Shown here in pieces: positions 42,297-51,503 of a stretch of 64,000 nucleotides of DNA. Source of the DNA: Massilia eburnea. Lineage in GTDB: Bacteria > Pseudomonadota > Gammaproteobacteria > Burkholderiales > Burkholderiaceae_D. How positions within the stretch are numbered: position 1 is the first letter of the stretch; the number at the start of each line of letters is the position of its first letter. A program made the translations under genes and the position numbers. The stretch is taken from NCBI RefSeq assembly GCF_009720745.1, contig NZ_WNKX01000017.1, positions 1 to 64,000 on the forward strand. The letters are read 5' to 3'. Below the pieces are notes generated by a model that worked only from the letters and a program-made list of their open reading frames with translations, was not told the origin of the DNA and searched no databases.

Positions 42297-43223
42297 ATGC
42301 GACCACCAACACTCGTCCGCCACTCCCGCGCCGCTGCGGCCGCGGCCTTGCTGGCTGTGCTGGCCAGCCCTTGCCAGGCGCAGCTTGCAACGCCTGGCGC
42401 CTGCCCGGCCGCAGCGCTGCGCGATGCCAAGGCAGCAAAATGGCAGGTCGCCGATGGCGTCCAGCGCCAGGAACTTGCTTTGCGAGCAGTGGCCTGCCTG
42501 TCCTCGCCCGATCCTGTCGAACGCGACGAACTGGCTTTCGAGGCCTTGCAGGCCTGGATGCGCGGCGATCAGCTGGACACCGCGACGGTGCAAACGCTGC
42601 GCATCCGCCTGAGCGCACAACTGGCAGCGCCCGATCCGCTCGGATTCGCGCGTCCCTTTGCCGCTCTGGTGCTGGCCGACGTGGCGCGCGTGGACCGCAT
42701 GAAACCCTACCTGACGCCAGAACAGCGCACGCAGCTTGTCGGCGCCGCAGCCGGCTACCTGCAAAGCGTTCGCGATTACCGCGGTTTCGATGAGAAGCAA
42801 GGCTGGCGCCACGGGGTCGCCCACGCCGCCGACGTCATGCTGCAGCTGTCGCTCAACCCCGCACTGGGCCGCGCCGAGCATGAACGCATGCTGGCGGCGA
42901 TTGCCAGCCAGGTTGCCCCGGAAGGCGAGCATTTCTACCATTACGGTGAAGGCGACCGCCTGATGGCGCCAGTCTTCTACCTCTCACGCGCGAAGACGAT
43001 GCAGTGCAGCGACTGGGACCGCTGGTTTGCGAGCCTGGCCGCGCCGCCGCGCCCCGTGTCCACAGCGGCGCCGGTCGCCCGCCAGGCCGCGCTGGCCCGC
43101 ATCCATAACCTGAAGGGCTTCCTGCAGCCACTATATGTCAGCATCAGCGAAAGCAAGGACGAGGCCCAGCGCAACTGCGTGAAACCGCTCCTGCTGCGAG
43201 CGATGAAGCAGGTGGGCGAATGA
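42297..43223 (+). CDS. exported DUF2785-domain protein
   Basis: 308 residues. A signal peptide with an Ala-rich hydrophobic core (about 10-30, CQA end) precedes a helical domain; GWRHGVAHAADVMLQLSLNP is the recognisable part of DUF2785. The family has no known function. The start is ATG 42297, 12 bp after the SNF2 stop, with AAGGAG in the gap. Its stop overlaps the next gene's start by ATGA, so it is probably part of the same transcript as the SNF2 gene. The partly conserved HxxAH pattern could bind metal, but that is speculation. Confidence 0.75.
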   Translation: MRPPTLVRHSRAAAAAALLAVLASPCQAQLATPGACPAAALRDAKAAKWQVADGVQRQELALRAVACLSSPDPVERDELAFEALQAWMRGDQLDTATVQTLRIRLSAQLAAPDPLGFARPFAALVLADVARVDRMKPYLTPEQRTQLVGAAAGYLQSVRDYRGFDEKQGWRHGVAHAADVMLQLSLNPALGRAEHERMLAAIASQVAPEGEHFYHYGEGDRLMAPVFYLSRAKTMQCSDWDRWFASLAAPPRPVSTAAPVARQAALARIHNLKGFLQPLYVSISESKDEAQRNCVKPLLLRAMKQVGE

Positions 43224-43645
43224 ACGCGCAGCAAGCGCTCGCTTTCGTCGAACAGCACGGCGTAGTGCTGGCCTCCGCGCGGGGCAAGGTGCCCACACTG
43301 ACGGAAGCCATTGCCGGCGCGCCGATCAAAGGCAGCTGGTGGGGCCACACGGACGGCAAACATATCTTCGCTGTACTCAGCGCAGTACAGGAGGATAATG
43401 GCATCCTGGTATGCCGCCTGCTGGCCGGCAAAGTAACCCTGGTGCACCAACGCCTGTGGCCTGCACTCGCGGCGCTGGCAAGCGAACTACCGGCCGATGC
43501 GCTGACGCGCGTGCGCCAGGTGCATACCGCCACCGGCAAACATGTCAACGAGGAGATCCCTTTTCCACAATGGCTGCCGCCTGAAGCGGCTGCGGCAGCC
43601 GCCGGCCTGGACCCCGACCGGGCGCGGGCCGCACTCGGCTTGTGA
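43220..43645 (+). CDS. hypothetical protein with a conserved SWWGH motif
   Basis: 141 residues, no signal peptide, single domain. The most striking segment is IKGSWWGHTDGKHIFAVLS followed by CRLLAGKVTLVHQRLWPALAAL, which looks like a small alpha-beta domain with a tryptophan pair and histidine. I recall similar short proteins of unknown function in other proteobacteria but cannot name a family. The start is ATG 43220, overlapping the stop of the DUF2785 gene, so it is translationally coupled. The DUF885 gene follows 35 bp later. Confidence 0.65.
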   Translation: MNAQQALAFVEQHGVVLASARGKVPTLTEAIAGAPIKGSWWGHTDGKHIFAVLSAVQEDNGILVCRLLAGKVTLVHQRLWPALAALASELPADALTRVRQVHTATGKHVNEEIPFPQWLPPEAAAAAAGLDPDRARAALGL

Positions 43646-43680
43646 TAATCTCGCACGCTGCACTAGCAAGAAGGTTGAAA

Positions 43681-45606
43681 ATGATGAAGACCAAGATCGC
43701 CCTCGCCGCGATGATGCTGACCCTGGCCCTGTCGCCAGCCGATGCTGCGGTGAAGACCAAAAAAGCCAGCGCGGCGTCCAAAACCGCCGCTGCCAGCAAA
43801 AAATCCGGCAGCCAGATCAAGACCGCGGCCGTGTCCAAGTCCGGCAAGTCCTCGAAAGGCAAGAGCAGCGGCAAGGCGGGCAAAACCAAGGCCGCTAAAG
43901 GCGCCGCTGTCGCCGCCACCAAGCCGCTGCCGGCGGAACGCCGCCAGGACAAGGCATTCGACACCCAGGCCAGCACCTTCCTCGGCGCGCTGTGGCGCCT
44001 CGATCCGGAAACCGCCATCACGGTGGGCAAATACGACAACGCAGCACAACTGAGCATCCCCGACCAGGCTTACCGCGACCAGCAGCTCGCCTTCATCGAC
44101 GAATGGCTGGATAAATTCGGCAAGATCGATGCGAAGCAGCTGTCGCCCAAGCAGCGCACCGACCTTGGCCTGCTGCAGAACAAACTGAATTCCGACCGCT
44201 GGTACCTGACCACCTTCCGCGAGTGGGAATGGAACCCGGCGCTGTACAACATCGCGAGCCCGATCGACTTCGTGCTGAACACCGAATACGCCGCCAAGCC
44301 GCAGCGACTGCGCACCCTGCTGCGCCGCCTGCATGGCGTACCGGCCTATTACGAGGCTGCGCGCAGCAGCGTCAAGAACCCAACGCCCGAGCATGTGAAA
44401 TTGGCGATCGACCAGATTCCGGGCGTGCTGTCCGTGCTGTCCGACCTGGACAAGCAGGCGCAGGAATCGATCCTGAACGCCAATGAAAAGTCGCTGTTCG
44501 CCCAGCGCATCCTGGCTGCCAAGGCGGCAGTGGAAGCCTACGGCGCCTGGCTCGGCGATTGGCAAAAGGCGCTGGCTACTGCCAGCTCGCGCTCCTTCCG
44601 CATTGGCAAAGAACTGTACGAGGCCAAGTTCGGCTTCGACATCCAGTCTGGCAGCAATGCGGAACAGACGTACCAGAAAGCGCTGGCGGCGCGCGAGCAG
44701 CTGTTAAGCAATATGGACAGCATTACCGACGACCTGTGGCCGAAATACCTGGCCGACCAGGCCAAGCCGGCCGACCGCTATGCCAAGATCGGCATGATGA
44801 TCGACAAGCTGTCGGCCAACCACGTGCCGCGCGAGGAATTCTTTGCCGAGATCCGCCGCCAGATCCCTGTGCTGCAGGACTGGGTGATCAAGAACGACCT
44901 GCTCACACTGGACCCGAACAAGCCGCTGGTGGTGCGCGAAACCCCGGCCTACCAGCGCGGCGTGGCCGGCGCCAGCATCGAAGCGCCCGGCCCGTACCGC
45001 CCGCAGGACCGCACCTACTACAACGTGACGCCACTGGACGATGCCACGCCGGAGCAGGCCGAATCGACGCTGCGCGAATACAACCACTGGATCCTGCAGA
45101 TCCTGAACATGCACGAGGCCATTCCCGGCCACTATGCGCAGCTGGTGTACGCCAACAAATCGCCGTCGATCGTGAAGTCCATCTTCGGCAACGGCGCCAT
45201 GGTGGAAGGCTGGGCGGTCTACAGCGAACGCATGATGCTGGAGTCGGGCTACGGCAACAACGCGCCGGAGATGTGGCTGATGTACTCGAAGTGGAACCTG
45301 CGCAGCGTGACCAACACCATTCTCGATTACAGCGTGCACGTGCTGGGCATGAGCGAGCAGGATGCGCTTGACCTGCTGACGCGCCAGGCCTTCCAGACGC
45401 CGGCCGAAGCGAAAGAGAAATGGCGCCGCGTGCAGCTGACGTCCGTGCAGCTCACCAGCTACTTCTCCGGCTTCTCCGAAATCATGGAATTGCGCGAGCA
45501 GCGCCGCGCCGCCCTCGGCAACAAGTTCTCGCTGAAAGAGTTCCACGAAGACTTCCTGAGCTACGGCAGCGCACCTGTGCGCGTGATCAAAGAGCTGATG
45601 CAGTAA
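43681..45606 (+). CDS. exported DUF885-family (putative metallopeptidase) protein with Lys/Ala-rich linker
   Basis: 641 residues. A signal peptide (ending near ADA, about residue 20) is followed by a Lys/Ala/Ser-rich low-complexity linker (about 22-80) resembling histone H1-like tails. The main domain is DUF885: HEAIPGHYAQLVYA (HExxxGH-type) and MVEGWAVYSERMMLESGYG are characteristic, suggesting a zinc-dependent peptidase fold. The start is ATG 43681 (MM; the second ATG 43684 is equally possible) after AAGGTTG. It ends an apparent five-gene plus-strand group that includes an S9 peptidase. The substrate is unknown. Confidence 0.82.
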   Translation: MMKTKIALAAMMLTLALSPADAAVKTKKASAASKTAAASKKSGSQIKTAAVSKSGKSSKGKSSGKAGKTKAAKGAAVAATKPLPAERRQDKAFDTQASTFLGALWRLDPETAITVGKYDNAAQLSIPDQAYRDQQLAFIDEWLDKFGKIDAKQLSPKQRTDLGLLQNKLNSDRWYLTTFREWEWNPALYNIASPIDFVLNTEYAAKPQRLRTLLRRLHGVPAYYEAARSSVKNPTPEHVKLAIDQIPGVLSVLSDLDKQAQESILNANEKSLFAQRILAAKAAVEAYGAWLGDWQKALATASSRSFRIGKELYEAKFGFDIQSGSNAEQTYQKALAAREQLLSNMDSITDDLWPKYLADQAKPADRYAKIGMMIDKLSANHVPREEFFAEIRRQIPVLQDWVIKNDLLTLDPNKPLVVRETPAYQRGVAGASIEAPGPYRPQDRTYYNVTPLDDATPEQAESTLREYNHWILQILNMHEAIPGHYAQLVYANKSPSIVKSIFGNGAMVEGWAVYSERMMLESGYGNNAPEMWLMYSKWNLRSVTNTILDYSVHVLGMSEQDALDLLTRQAFQTPAEAKEKWRRVQLTSVQLTSYFSGFSEIMELREQRRAALGNKFSLKEFHEDFLSYGSAPVRVIKELMQ

Positions 45607-45677
45607 TCGGTTTAGGCTGCTCCCATGCCCCGCGCGCGCCGCGGGGCGATTCTGCTACCATGAATAAGGGAGTGGCC

Positions 45678-45968
45678 ATGACCATGCCAATTCAGTTTGA
45701 CACTGCCGCGTATATCAAAGTGCTAGTGGATGCGGGCGTTCCACCGGAGCATGCAAGCGCCCACGCCATTGCGTTGGCACATGCGCTGAGTCAACCCGTG
45801 GCAAACGATTCCGACCTGACGATAGTGCGAGCGGAAATGCATGCCATGATTTCCCAGCACGAGGCGCGGATGAAGCAGTGGGTCCTGGCGCAGCTGAAGC
45901 CGATCTACTGGTTGCAAGGGCTGATATTGATCTTGCAGACCATCACCATGACCAAGCTATTCCTTTAG
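45678..45968 (+). CDS. small protein with a coiled-coil and C-terminal membrane helix (DUF1640-like)
   Basis: 96 residues. The first part (about 1-40) is soluble, with GVPPEHASAHAIALAHAL. A helical segment with alternating charge follows (LTIVRAEMHAMISQHEARMK), then a C-terminal hydrophobic helix (about 75-95) that should insert in the membrane. The pattern resembles DUF1640/CCDC90-type proteins of phage and bacterial origin. ATG 45678 was preferred because AGGGAG precedes it; ATG 45660 has no binding site. It converges on tatC with a 4-bp overlap. Confidence 0.65.
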   Translation: MTMPIQFDTAAYIKVLVDAGVPPEHASAHAIALAHALSQPVANDSDLTIVRAEMHAMISQHEARMKQWVLAQLKPIYWLQGLILILQTITMTKLFL

Positions 45969-46723
45969 TCGGCTTTTTCTTCCGGCGCAGTGGTTGCCTT
46001 GACGAACATCGGGGACAGGATCACGCCGATTTCAAACAGCAGCCACATCGGGATGGCCAGCGAGAACTGGCTGACGACGTCCGGCGGGGTAACGATGGCG
46101 GAGATCACGAAAGCGGCCACGATCACATAACCGCGCCACTCCTTCAGCTTGGCCACCGATACCAGGCCCATCCGCACCAGCACCACCACCACGACCGGCA
46201 CTTCGAAGGCGCAGCCGAAGGCCAGGCACATCGACATGACGAAGTCGAGGTAGTTCTCGATATCCGGCATCACCGCGATCGAGGAAGGCGACACCTTGTT
46301 GATGAAGGCGAACACCTTGCCGAATACGAGGAAATAGCAGAACGCCACGCCCGCCATGAACAGCGTGGAGGAAGCAATCACCAGCGGCGCCACCAGCCGC
46401 TTTTCATGCGCATACAGGCCAGGCGCCACGAAGGCCCACATCTGGTACAGCACCCACGGCAGCGACAGGATGAAGCCGAACAGCAGCATCACCTTCATCG
46501 GCACCAGGAAAGGCGAGATCACGCTGGTGGCGATCATCTTCGAGCCCACCGGCATGGCGGCGATCATCGGCGCTGCGATCAGGTCGTAGATTTTGGAAGG
46601 GCCGATGCCAAAGCCAAGAAGGGCCGTCACCACCGCGATGCCGATGCTGGCCTTGACCAGGCGGTCGCGCAGCTCGATCAGGTGGCTGATGAAGGTCTCT
46701 TCGACGGGTTCTTGTTGACTCAT
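45965..46723 (-). CDS. tatC: twin-arginine translocase subunit TatC
   Basis: 252 residues, six membrane segments. The N-terminus FISHLIELRDRLVKA and the conserved FGLAFGCAFEVPVV-like stretch (here MCLAFGCAFEVPVVVVVL) identify TatC, the receptor for twin-arginine signal peptides. It starts immediately after the tatB stop (adjacent bases) and is the last gene of the 24-gene minus-strand block. Its stop overlaps the convergent small-protein gene by 4 bp. Confidence 0.96.
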   Translation of the reverse strand: MSQQEPVEETFISHLIELRDRLVKASIGIAVVTALLGFGIGPSKIYDLIAAPMIAAMPVGSKMIATSVISPFLVPMKVMLLFGFILSLPWVLYQMWAFVAPGLYAHEKRLVAPLVIASSTLFMAGVAFCYFLVFGKVFAFINKVSPSSIAVMPDIENYLDFVMSMCLAFGCAFEVPVVVVVLVRMGLVSVAKLKEWRGYVIVAAFVISAIVTPPDVVSQFSLAIPMWLLFEIGVILSPMFVKATTAPEEKAD

Positions 46724-47224
46724 TTAGAAAAACGATGCGGTTTTGCGGCTGCCGGGACGGTGGCGCTTCATGCGCGCCGCGCCGGAGATGACGTGGGTGC
46801 GGACGCCAGCCTGCTGCTTGTACCACAGCGGCACGGCCGAACTGCGCACCACGCGCTTGCGGCGGAAGTCCTTGGCCTTGCGCGCCATGTCTTCGCTGGT
46901 CGGCGTATACAGGTCCAGCGAAGGCGTGTAAGAGGTGTCCTCGCCGCGCAGCGATGCTTCCACTTCGCGAATGTCCTTGCCGATGGAATTATCCATCTCG
47001 TCCTTGAAGGTGCTGGCAGCTTCCTCGGCCTGCTTGCGCAGGTTTTTCAGCTCGTCCAGCTCCATTTCGCGCGAGACTTCGGATTTGACGTCGTTCAGGT
47101 AGCGCTGGGCGCGGCCGTACAGCGTCCCGGCCATGCGCGCTACCTTGGGCAGCTTTTCCGGACCGATGACGACCAGGGCCACAACCCCGATAACGGCGAT
47201 TTTGGTAAGACCGAGGTCAATCAT
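46724..47224 (-). CDS. tatB: twin-arginine translocase subunit TatB
   Basis: 166 residues. An N-terminal membrane helix (IDLGLTKIAVIGVVALVVIG) carries the PEKLP hinge, followed by an amphipathic helix and a long charged coiled region; the tail is strongly basic. TatB forms the substrate-recognition complex with TatC. It is 6 bp downstream of tatA and adjoins tatC, the usual tatABC order. Confidence 0.93.
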   Translation of the reverse strand: MIDLGLTKIAVIGVVALVVIGPEKLPKVARMAGTLYGRAQRYLNDVKSEVSREMELDELKNLRKQAEEAASTFKDEMDNSIGKDIREVEASLRGEDTSYTPSLDLYTPTSEDMARKAKDFRRKRVVRSSAVPLWYKQQAGVRTHVISGAARMKRHRPGSRKTASFF

Positions 47225-47230
47225 TGCTGA

Positions 47231-47461
47231 TTAATGCTTGGTCTTTTCCTTGGCTTCCACGTCGATGGTGCCCTTGTCGGCCACCTGGGCTGGCGGAGGA
47301 GCTGGCTGCGCAGGCTTCTCGTCGTCATCCTTCATGCCATCCTTGAAGCCCTTGACGGCTTTGCCCAGGTCGGAACCGATATTGCCCAGTTTCTTGGTGC
47401 CGAATACCAGCATGACGACTACCAGGACGATCAGCCAGTGCCAAATGCTCATAGAACCCAT
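47231..47461 (-). CDS. tatA: twin-arginine translocase pore subunit TatA
   Basis: 76 residues with one membrane helix, the [21 protein letters not shown] amphipathic region and a short charged tail with a Pro/Ala stretch. This is the standard TatA layout; the protein polymerises to form the translocation pore for folded proteins. It lies 74 bp downstream of the HIT gene, so a separate promoter in that gap is possible, though none was identified with confidence. Confidence 0.95.
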   Translation of the reverse strand: MGSMSIWHWLIVLVVVMLVFGTKKLGNIGSDLGKAVKGFKDGMKDDDEKPAQPAPPPAQVADKGTIDVEAKEKTKH

Positions 47462-47535
47462 TACAAAACCCCTAAATTAATCGTTAGTTTGGACAGTATA
47501 CGCGAAGCGGCTACCGTCATGTGCTTATCAAAGCC

Positions 47536-47910
47536 TTAAGTCCGCATGCCGCGCCACGGGCGCGGGCCGCCGTACAGGTGCATATGCAGGTGGTACACCT
47601 CCTGGCCGCCATCCGGACCGCTGTTGATCAGGGTCTTGTAGCCGCGCGTCGGCGTGCCATCCGCCTCGTAGGCCACGGCGATGTCATGCTGTTCAGCCAG
47701 TTGCGGCACCAGCGCCAGCATCTTGCCCAGCAGGGGCGCGTGCTCCGGCTTGCAGTCGGACAGGGTCGACAGGTGCAGTTTCGGGATGATGAGCAAGTGT
47801 ACCGGGGCGGCCGGGTGGATGTCCTTAAACACCATCAAGTCATCGTCTTCGTGCACCACGGTCGAAGGGATCTGTTTCGCTGCAATCTTGCAGAACAAGC
47901 AATTTTCCAC
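47536..47910 (-). CDS. histidine triad (HIT) nucleotide-binding protein
   Basis: A 124-residue Hint-type protein. The triad HLHMHL (His107, 109, 111) is near the C-terminus, and CLFCKIAAKQIPSTVV opens it with a CxxC pair. Hint proteins hydrolyse nucleoside phosphoramidates. It lies 3 bp after hisE and before tatA, its usual place in Burkholderiales his-tat clusters. It does not take part in histidine synthesis as far as is known. Confidence 0.92.
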   Translation of the reverse strand: MENCLFCKIAAKQIPSTVVHEDDDLMVFKDIHPAAPVHLLIIPKLHLSTLSDCKPEHAPLLGKMLALVPQLAEQHDIAVAYEADGTPTRGYKTLINSGPDGGQEVYHLHMHLYGGPRPWRGMRT

Positions 47911-47913
47911 GTT

Positions 47914-48243
47914 TTATTCCTTGCGAGATGCTTTTTCTTCCAGGCCGGACAAGCCTTCACGGCGCGCCAGCTCATCAAGTACCTGCTGCGGCGTCAGGTC
48001 GAACTGCGCCAGCAGCACCAGCGAATGGAACCACAGGTCGGCGCATTCGTACAGCACTTTCGACGCATCGCCGCTGGCGCGGGCGTCCTTGGCCGCCATC
48101 ACGGTTTCGGTGGCTTCTTCGCCGATCTTTTTCAGGATCGCGTCGTCGCCCTTGGAAAACAGCTTGGCCACATAGGAGGACGACGGATCGCCGCCCTTGC
48201 GCGATTCGATGGTGGCCGCGACGCGGTCCAGTACATTGCTCAT
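47914..48243 (-). CDS. hisE: phosphoribosyl-ATP diphosphatase
   Basis: A 109-residue all-helical MazG-like enzyme ([23 protein letters not shown] start; [15 protein letters not shown] metal-binding acidic cluster) that removes pyrophosphate from PR-ATP, step 2 of histidine synthesis. Start ATG 48243 overlaps the hisI stop by ATGA. Here it is a separate gene rather than fused to hisI. Confidence 0.96.
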   Translation of the reverse strand: MSNVLDRVAATIESRKGGDPSSSYVAKLFSKGDDAILKKIGEEATETVMAAKDARASGDASKVLYECADLWFHSLVLLAQFDLTPQQVLDELARREGLSGLEEKASRKE

Positions 48244-48665
48244 TTCTTCTCTTCCGCGTAAATCTCGGCCGGGTCTTTCAGCACCGGCTCGGTGTTCTGC
48301 CAGTCGCCGTTCTCGAACTTGTTGAAGAAGCAGGAGTGGCGGCCGGTGTGGCAGGCGATCGAACCTTCCTGTTCGATCTTCAGCAGCACCACGTCTTCAT
48401 CGCAATCGAGGCGGATTTCCAGTACTTTCTGCACGTGGCCGGACTCTTCGCCCTTGTGCCACAGCTTCTTGCGCGAGCGGCTCCAGTAGACGGCCTCGCC
48501 CAGCTCCACGGTTTTGTAAAGCGCATCGCGGTTCATCCAGGCGAACATCAGCACATCGTTGCTGCCGGCTTCCTGTGCGATGACAGGCACCAGGCCATGC
48601 TCGTCCCACTTCACCTTGTTCAGCCATTTGGCTTTGGCGACATTAGCTGCAATTGCGGTAGCCAT
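48240..48665 (-). CDS. hisI: phosphoribosyl-AMP cyclohydrolase
   Basis: 141 residues. Catalyses step 3 of histidine synthesis, opening the adenine ring of PR-AMP. The zinc-site cysteines appear in [11 protein letters not shown] and [10 protein letters not shown], both diagnostic. The start is ATG 48665, 17 bp after hisF; a longer upstream reading is a shadow of hisF. It overlaps hisE by 4 bp, consistent with coupled production of the two separate activities. Confidence 0.96.
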   Translation of the reverse strand: MATAIAANVAKAKWLNKVKWDEHGLVPVIAQEAGSNDVLMFAWMNRDALYKTVELGEAVYWSRSRKKLWHKGEESGHVQKVLEIRLDCDEDVVLLKIEQEGSIACHTGRHSCFFNKFENGDWQNTEPVLKDPAEIYAEEKK

Positions 48666-48682
48666 TATGTGATCCCCGAAGT

Positions 48683-49444
48683 TTAAGAAAGACGCATGGG
48701 AATACCTTGCGCCGCCATGAATTGCTTGGCTTCCTGTACGGTGTGCTGGCCGTAGTGGAAGATGCTCGCTGCCAGCACCGCATCGGCGTGGCCCAGCTTG
48801 ATGCCGTCGGCCAGGTCTTGCAGGCCGCCCACGCCACCGGAGGCAATCACCGGAATGTTGACCGCGTCGCTGACGGCGCGGGTCAGGCCCAGGTCGAAAC
48901 CGGACTTGGTGCCGTCGCGGTCCATGCTGGTCAGCAGCAGTTCGCCAGCACCCAGTTCCGCCATCTTGCGCGCCCACTCGACGGCATCGAGGCCGGTCGC
49001 GTTGCGGCCGCCGTGGGTGAACACCTCCCACTTGCCGGGGGCGACGTTCTTGGCGTCGATCGCCACCACGATGCACTGGCTGCCGTGCTTCTGCGAAGCT
49101 TCGTACACCAGCTGCGGGTTGGTCACGGCGGAGGTGTTCATGCTCACCTTGTCGGCGCCGGCGTTCAGCAGGCGGCGGACATCGGACACCTGGCGCACGC
49201 CGCCGCCCACCGTCAGCGGGATGAAGACCTGCGAAGCCACGGCTTCGATGATGTGCAGGATCAGGTCGCGGTTGTCGCTCGAGGCGGTGATGTCGAGGAA
49301 GGTCAGTTCGTCCGCACCCTGTTCGTCGTAACGGCGTGCGATTTCCACCGGGTCGCCCGCGTCGCGCAGCTCGGTGAAGTTGACCCCTTTGACGACGCGG
49401 CCATCGGTCACGTCGAGACAGGGGATGATGCGTTTTGCCAGCAT
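48683..49444 (-). CDS. hisF: imidazole glycerol phosphate synthase subunit HisF
   Basis: A 253-residue TIM barrel. [14 protein letters not shown] contains the catalytic aspartate near residue 11 and [14 protein letters not shown] the second one (about 130). With HisH it forms imidazole glycerol phosphate and AICAR. It lies 3 bp downstream of hisA and 17 bp upstream of hisI. Confidence 0.97.
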   Translation of the reverse strand: MLAKRIIPCLDVTDGRVVKGVNFTELRDAGDPVEIARRYDEQGADELTFLDITASSDNRDLILHIIEAVASQVFIPLTVGGGVRQVSDVRRLLNAGADKVSMNTSAVTNPQLVYEASQKHGSQCIVVAIDAKNVAPGKWEVFTHGGRNATGLDAVEWARKMAELGAGELLLTSMDRDGTKSGFDLGLTRAVSDAVNIPVIASGGVGGLQDLADGIKLGHADAVLAASIFHYGQHTVQEAKQFMAAQGIPMRLS

Positions 49445-49447
49445 GTT

Positions 49448-50212
49448 TTACTCGCTTAATTCGTCGGCACGTTCCTGCGCCGAAGCCAGGTCCAGCGTGC
49501 CTTCATAGATCGAACGGCCGCAGATCACGCCTTCGATGCCTTCGTCCTGCACTGCGCACAGGGCTTCCACGTCGCTGATGTTGTGCAGGCCGCCGGAAGC
49601 GATGACCGGGATCTTCACCGCCTGCGCCAGGCGCACGGTGGCTTCGATGTTCACGCCGCCCATCATGCCGTCGCGGCCGATGTCGGTGTAGATGATCGAT
49701 TCAACGCCGTAGCCTTCGAATTTCTGCGCCAGGTCGATCACTTCATGGCCGGACAGCTTGCTCCAGCCGTCGGTCGCGACCTTGCCGTCCTTGGCGTCCA
49801 GGCCAACGATGATGTGGCCGGGGAAGGCGCCGCAGGCGTCCTGCAGGAAGCCAGGGCTCTTCACGGCGGCGGTGCCGATGATGATGTAGCTGATGCCGTC
49901 GTCGAGGTAGCGCTCGATGGTGTCGAGGTCGCGGATGCCGCCGCCCAGCTGCACCGGGATCTCTGGCAGGTCGAATTCTTCAGCATAATCTTGCACGGCT
50001 TTCACGATCGATTTGACCGCACCTTCGTTCTTTGGCTTGCCGGCAAAGGCGCCATTCAGGTCCACCAGGTGCAGGCGGCGCGCGCCTTGCTCGAGCCAGT
50101 GGCGGGCCATCTTGCCCGGGTCGTCGGAGAAGACGGTTGCAAGTTCCATATCGCCCTGTTTCAGGCGAACGCAGTGACCGTCCTTGAGGTCGATAGCAGG
50201 AATAAGCAGCAT
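49448..50212 (-). CDS. hisA: ProFAR isomerase
   Basis: A 254-residue TIM barrel related to HisF. The N-terminal [18 protein letters not shown] holds the catalytic aspartate and the C-terminal SGGLHNISD the phosphate-binding loop. It isomerises ProFAR to PRFAR, step 4 of the pathway. The start is ATG 50212; the open frame extends further upstream only as an antisense-type shadow across hisH. Confidence 0.96.
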   Translation of the reverse strand: MLLIPAIDLKDGHCVRLKQGDMELATVFSDDPGKMARHWLEQGARRLHLVDLNGAFAGKPKNEGAVKSIVKAVQDYAEEFDLPEIPVQLGGGIRDLDTIERYLDDGISYIIIGTAAVKSPGFLQDACGAFPGHIIVGLDAKDGKVATDGWSKLSGHEVIDLAQKFEGYGVESIIYTDIGRDGMMGGVNIEATVRLAQAVKIPVIASGGLHNISDVEALCAVQDEGIEGVICGRSIYEGTLDLASAQERADELSE

Positions 50213-50228
50213 GATGTTGTTCTTGAGG

Positions 50229-50870
50229 TTAAGGATTCCAGTGGATGAAATTTTTGTACAGTTGCAGGCCGGTGGCGGCACTCTTTTCAGGGTGGAACTG
50301 TGTGGCAAAAATATTGTCGCGGGCAACCGCGCAGCAGAACGGCGCGCCGTACACGGTCTCGCCGACGCTTTGCGCATCGATCTCCGGCTTGGCAAAATAG
50401 CTGTGCACGAAGTAGAACCAGGCATTGTCCGGAATGCCGTTCCACATGGCGTGCGGCATGCGCTGGCGCACCTGGTTCCAGCCCATCTGCGGCACCTTGA
50501 AGCGTGAACCGTCTTCCTGCAGCATGCCTTCGAGCTGGAAGCGCACCACCTTGCCAGGCATCAGGCCCAGGCCCGGCGTATTGCCGTTTTCTTCGCTGGC
50601 GTCAAACAGCATCTGCTCGCCCACGCACACGCCCATCATGGGCTTGGACGCGGCGGCGCGCATCAGCGCTTCCTGCACGCCCGATTCACGCAGGCTGGCC
50701 ATGCAGTCGCGCATGGCGCCCTGGCCGGGCAGGACGATGCGGTCGGCGGCATCAATGGCGGCGGGATCGCCGGAAATCATTACTTCGGCTTCGGGCGCGA
50801 CTGCGCGCAATGCCTGCGCTACAGAGCGCAGGTTGCCCATGCCGTAATCGACTACTACGATTTTTTTCAT
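50229..50870 (-). CDS. hisH: imidazole glycerol phosphate synthase glutaminase subunit HisH
   Basis: A 213-residue class I glutamine amidotransferase. The nucleophile lies in [11 protein letters not shown] and the catalytic His/Glu pair in TQFHPEKS. It feeds ammonia to HisF. It is 16 bp upstream of hisA and 21 bp downstream of hisB. Confidence 0.96.
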   Translation of the reverse strand: MKKIVVVDYGMGNLRSVAQALRAVAPEAEVMISGDPAAIDAADRIVLPGQGAMRDCMASLRESGVQEALMRAAASKPMMGVCVGEQMLFDASEENGNTPGLGLMPGKVVRFQLEGMLQEDGSRFKVPQMGWNQVRQRMPHAMWNGIPDNAWFYFVHSYFAKPEIDAQSVGETVYGAPFCCAVARDNIFATQFHPEKSAATGLQLYKNFIHWNP

Positions 50871-50891
50871 GTCAGTCAGCCGTAGGGTCGG

Positions 50892-51482
50892 TTACAGGCT
50901 TCCTTTGGTGGACGGGATGGCGCCAGCAGCGCGCGGATCAAGCTCGCTGGCCATGCGCAGGGCGCGGCCGAAAGCCTTGAACACAGTTTCGCACTGATGG
51001 TGTGCATTGGTGCCGCGCAGGTTGTCGATGTGCAGCGTGACGCCGGCGTGGTTGACGAAGCCGCGGAAGAATTCCAGCGTCAGGTCGACGTCGAACGCGC
51101 CGATCATCGCGCGGGTGAATGGGATGTGATACTCGATACCCGGGCGGCCGGAAAAGTCGATCACCACGCGCGACAGCGCTTCATCCAGCGGCACATAGGC
51201 GTGGCCGTAACGGCGGATGCCCTTCTTGTCGCCGATGGCCTTGGCGATCGCCATGCCCAGCGTGATGCCCACGTCTTCCACCGTATGGTGGTTGTCGATA
51301 TGGGTGTCGCCGGTGGCTTCGATATCGAGGTCGATCAGCCCGTGGCGGGCGATCTGGTCCAGCATATGGTCGAGGAAAGGCACGCCCGTGTTCAGCTTCT
51401 GGACGCCGGTGCCATCGAGGTTGATGGCAACGCGGACCTGGGTCTCGCTGGTGTTGCGAGTGATTTCTGCGGTGCGGTTCAT
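50892..51482 (-). CDS. hisB: imidazoleglycerol-phosphate dehydratase
   Basis: 196 residues, monofunctional dehydratase without the phosphatase domain found in enterobacteria. Two metal-binding repeats are visible: [11 protein letters not shown] and the later [18 protein letters not shown]. It catalyses step 6 of histidine synthesis. The histidinol-phosphate phosphatase must therefore be encoded elsewhere, since none is seen in this operon. Confidence 0.97.
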   Translation of the reverse strand: MNRTAEITRNTSETQVRVAINLDGTGVQKLNTGVPFLDHMLDQIARHGLIDLDIEATGDTHIDNHHTVEDVGITLGMAIAKAIGDKKGIRRYGHAYVPLDEALSRVVIDFSGRPGIEYHIPFTRAMIGAFDVDLTLEFFRGFVNHAGVTLHIDNLRGTNAHHQCETVFKAFGRALRMASELDPRAAGAIPSTKGSL

Positions 51483-51503
51483 GAAAAGCTCTTGAGTTTC
51501 GCT

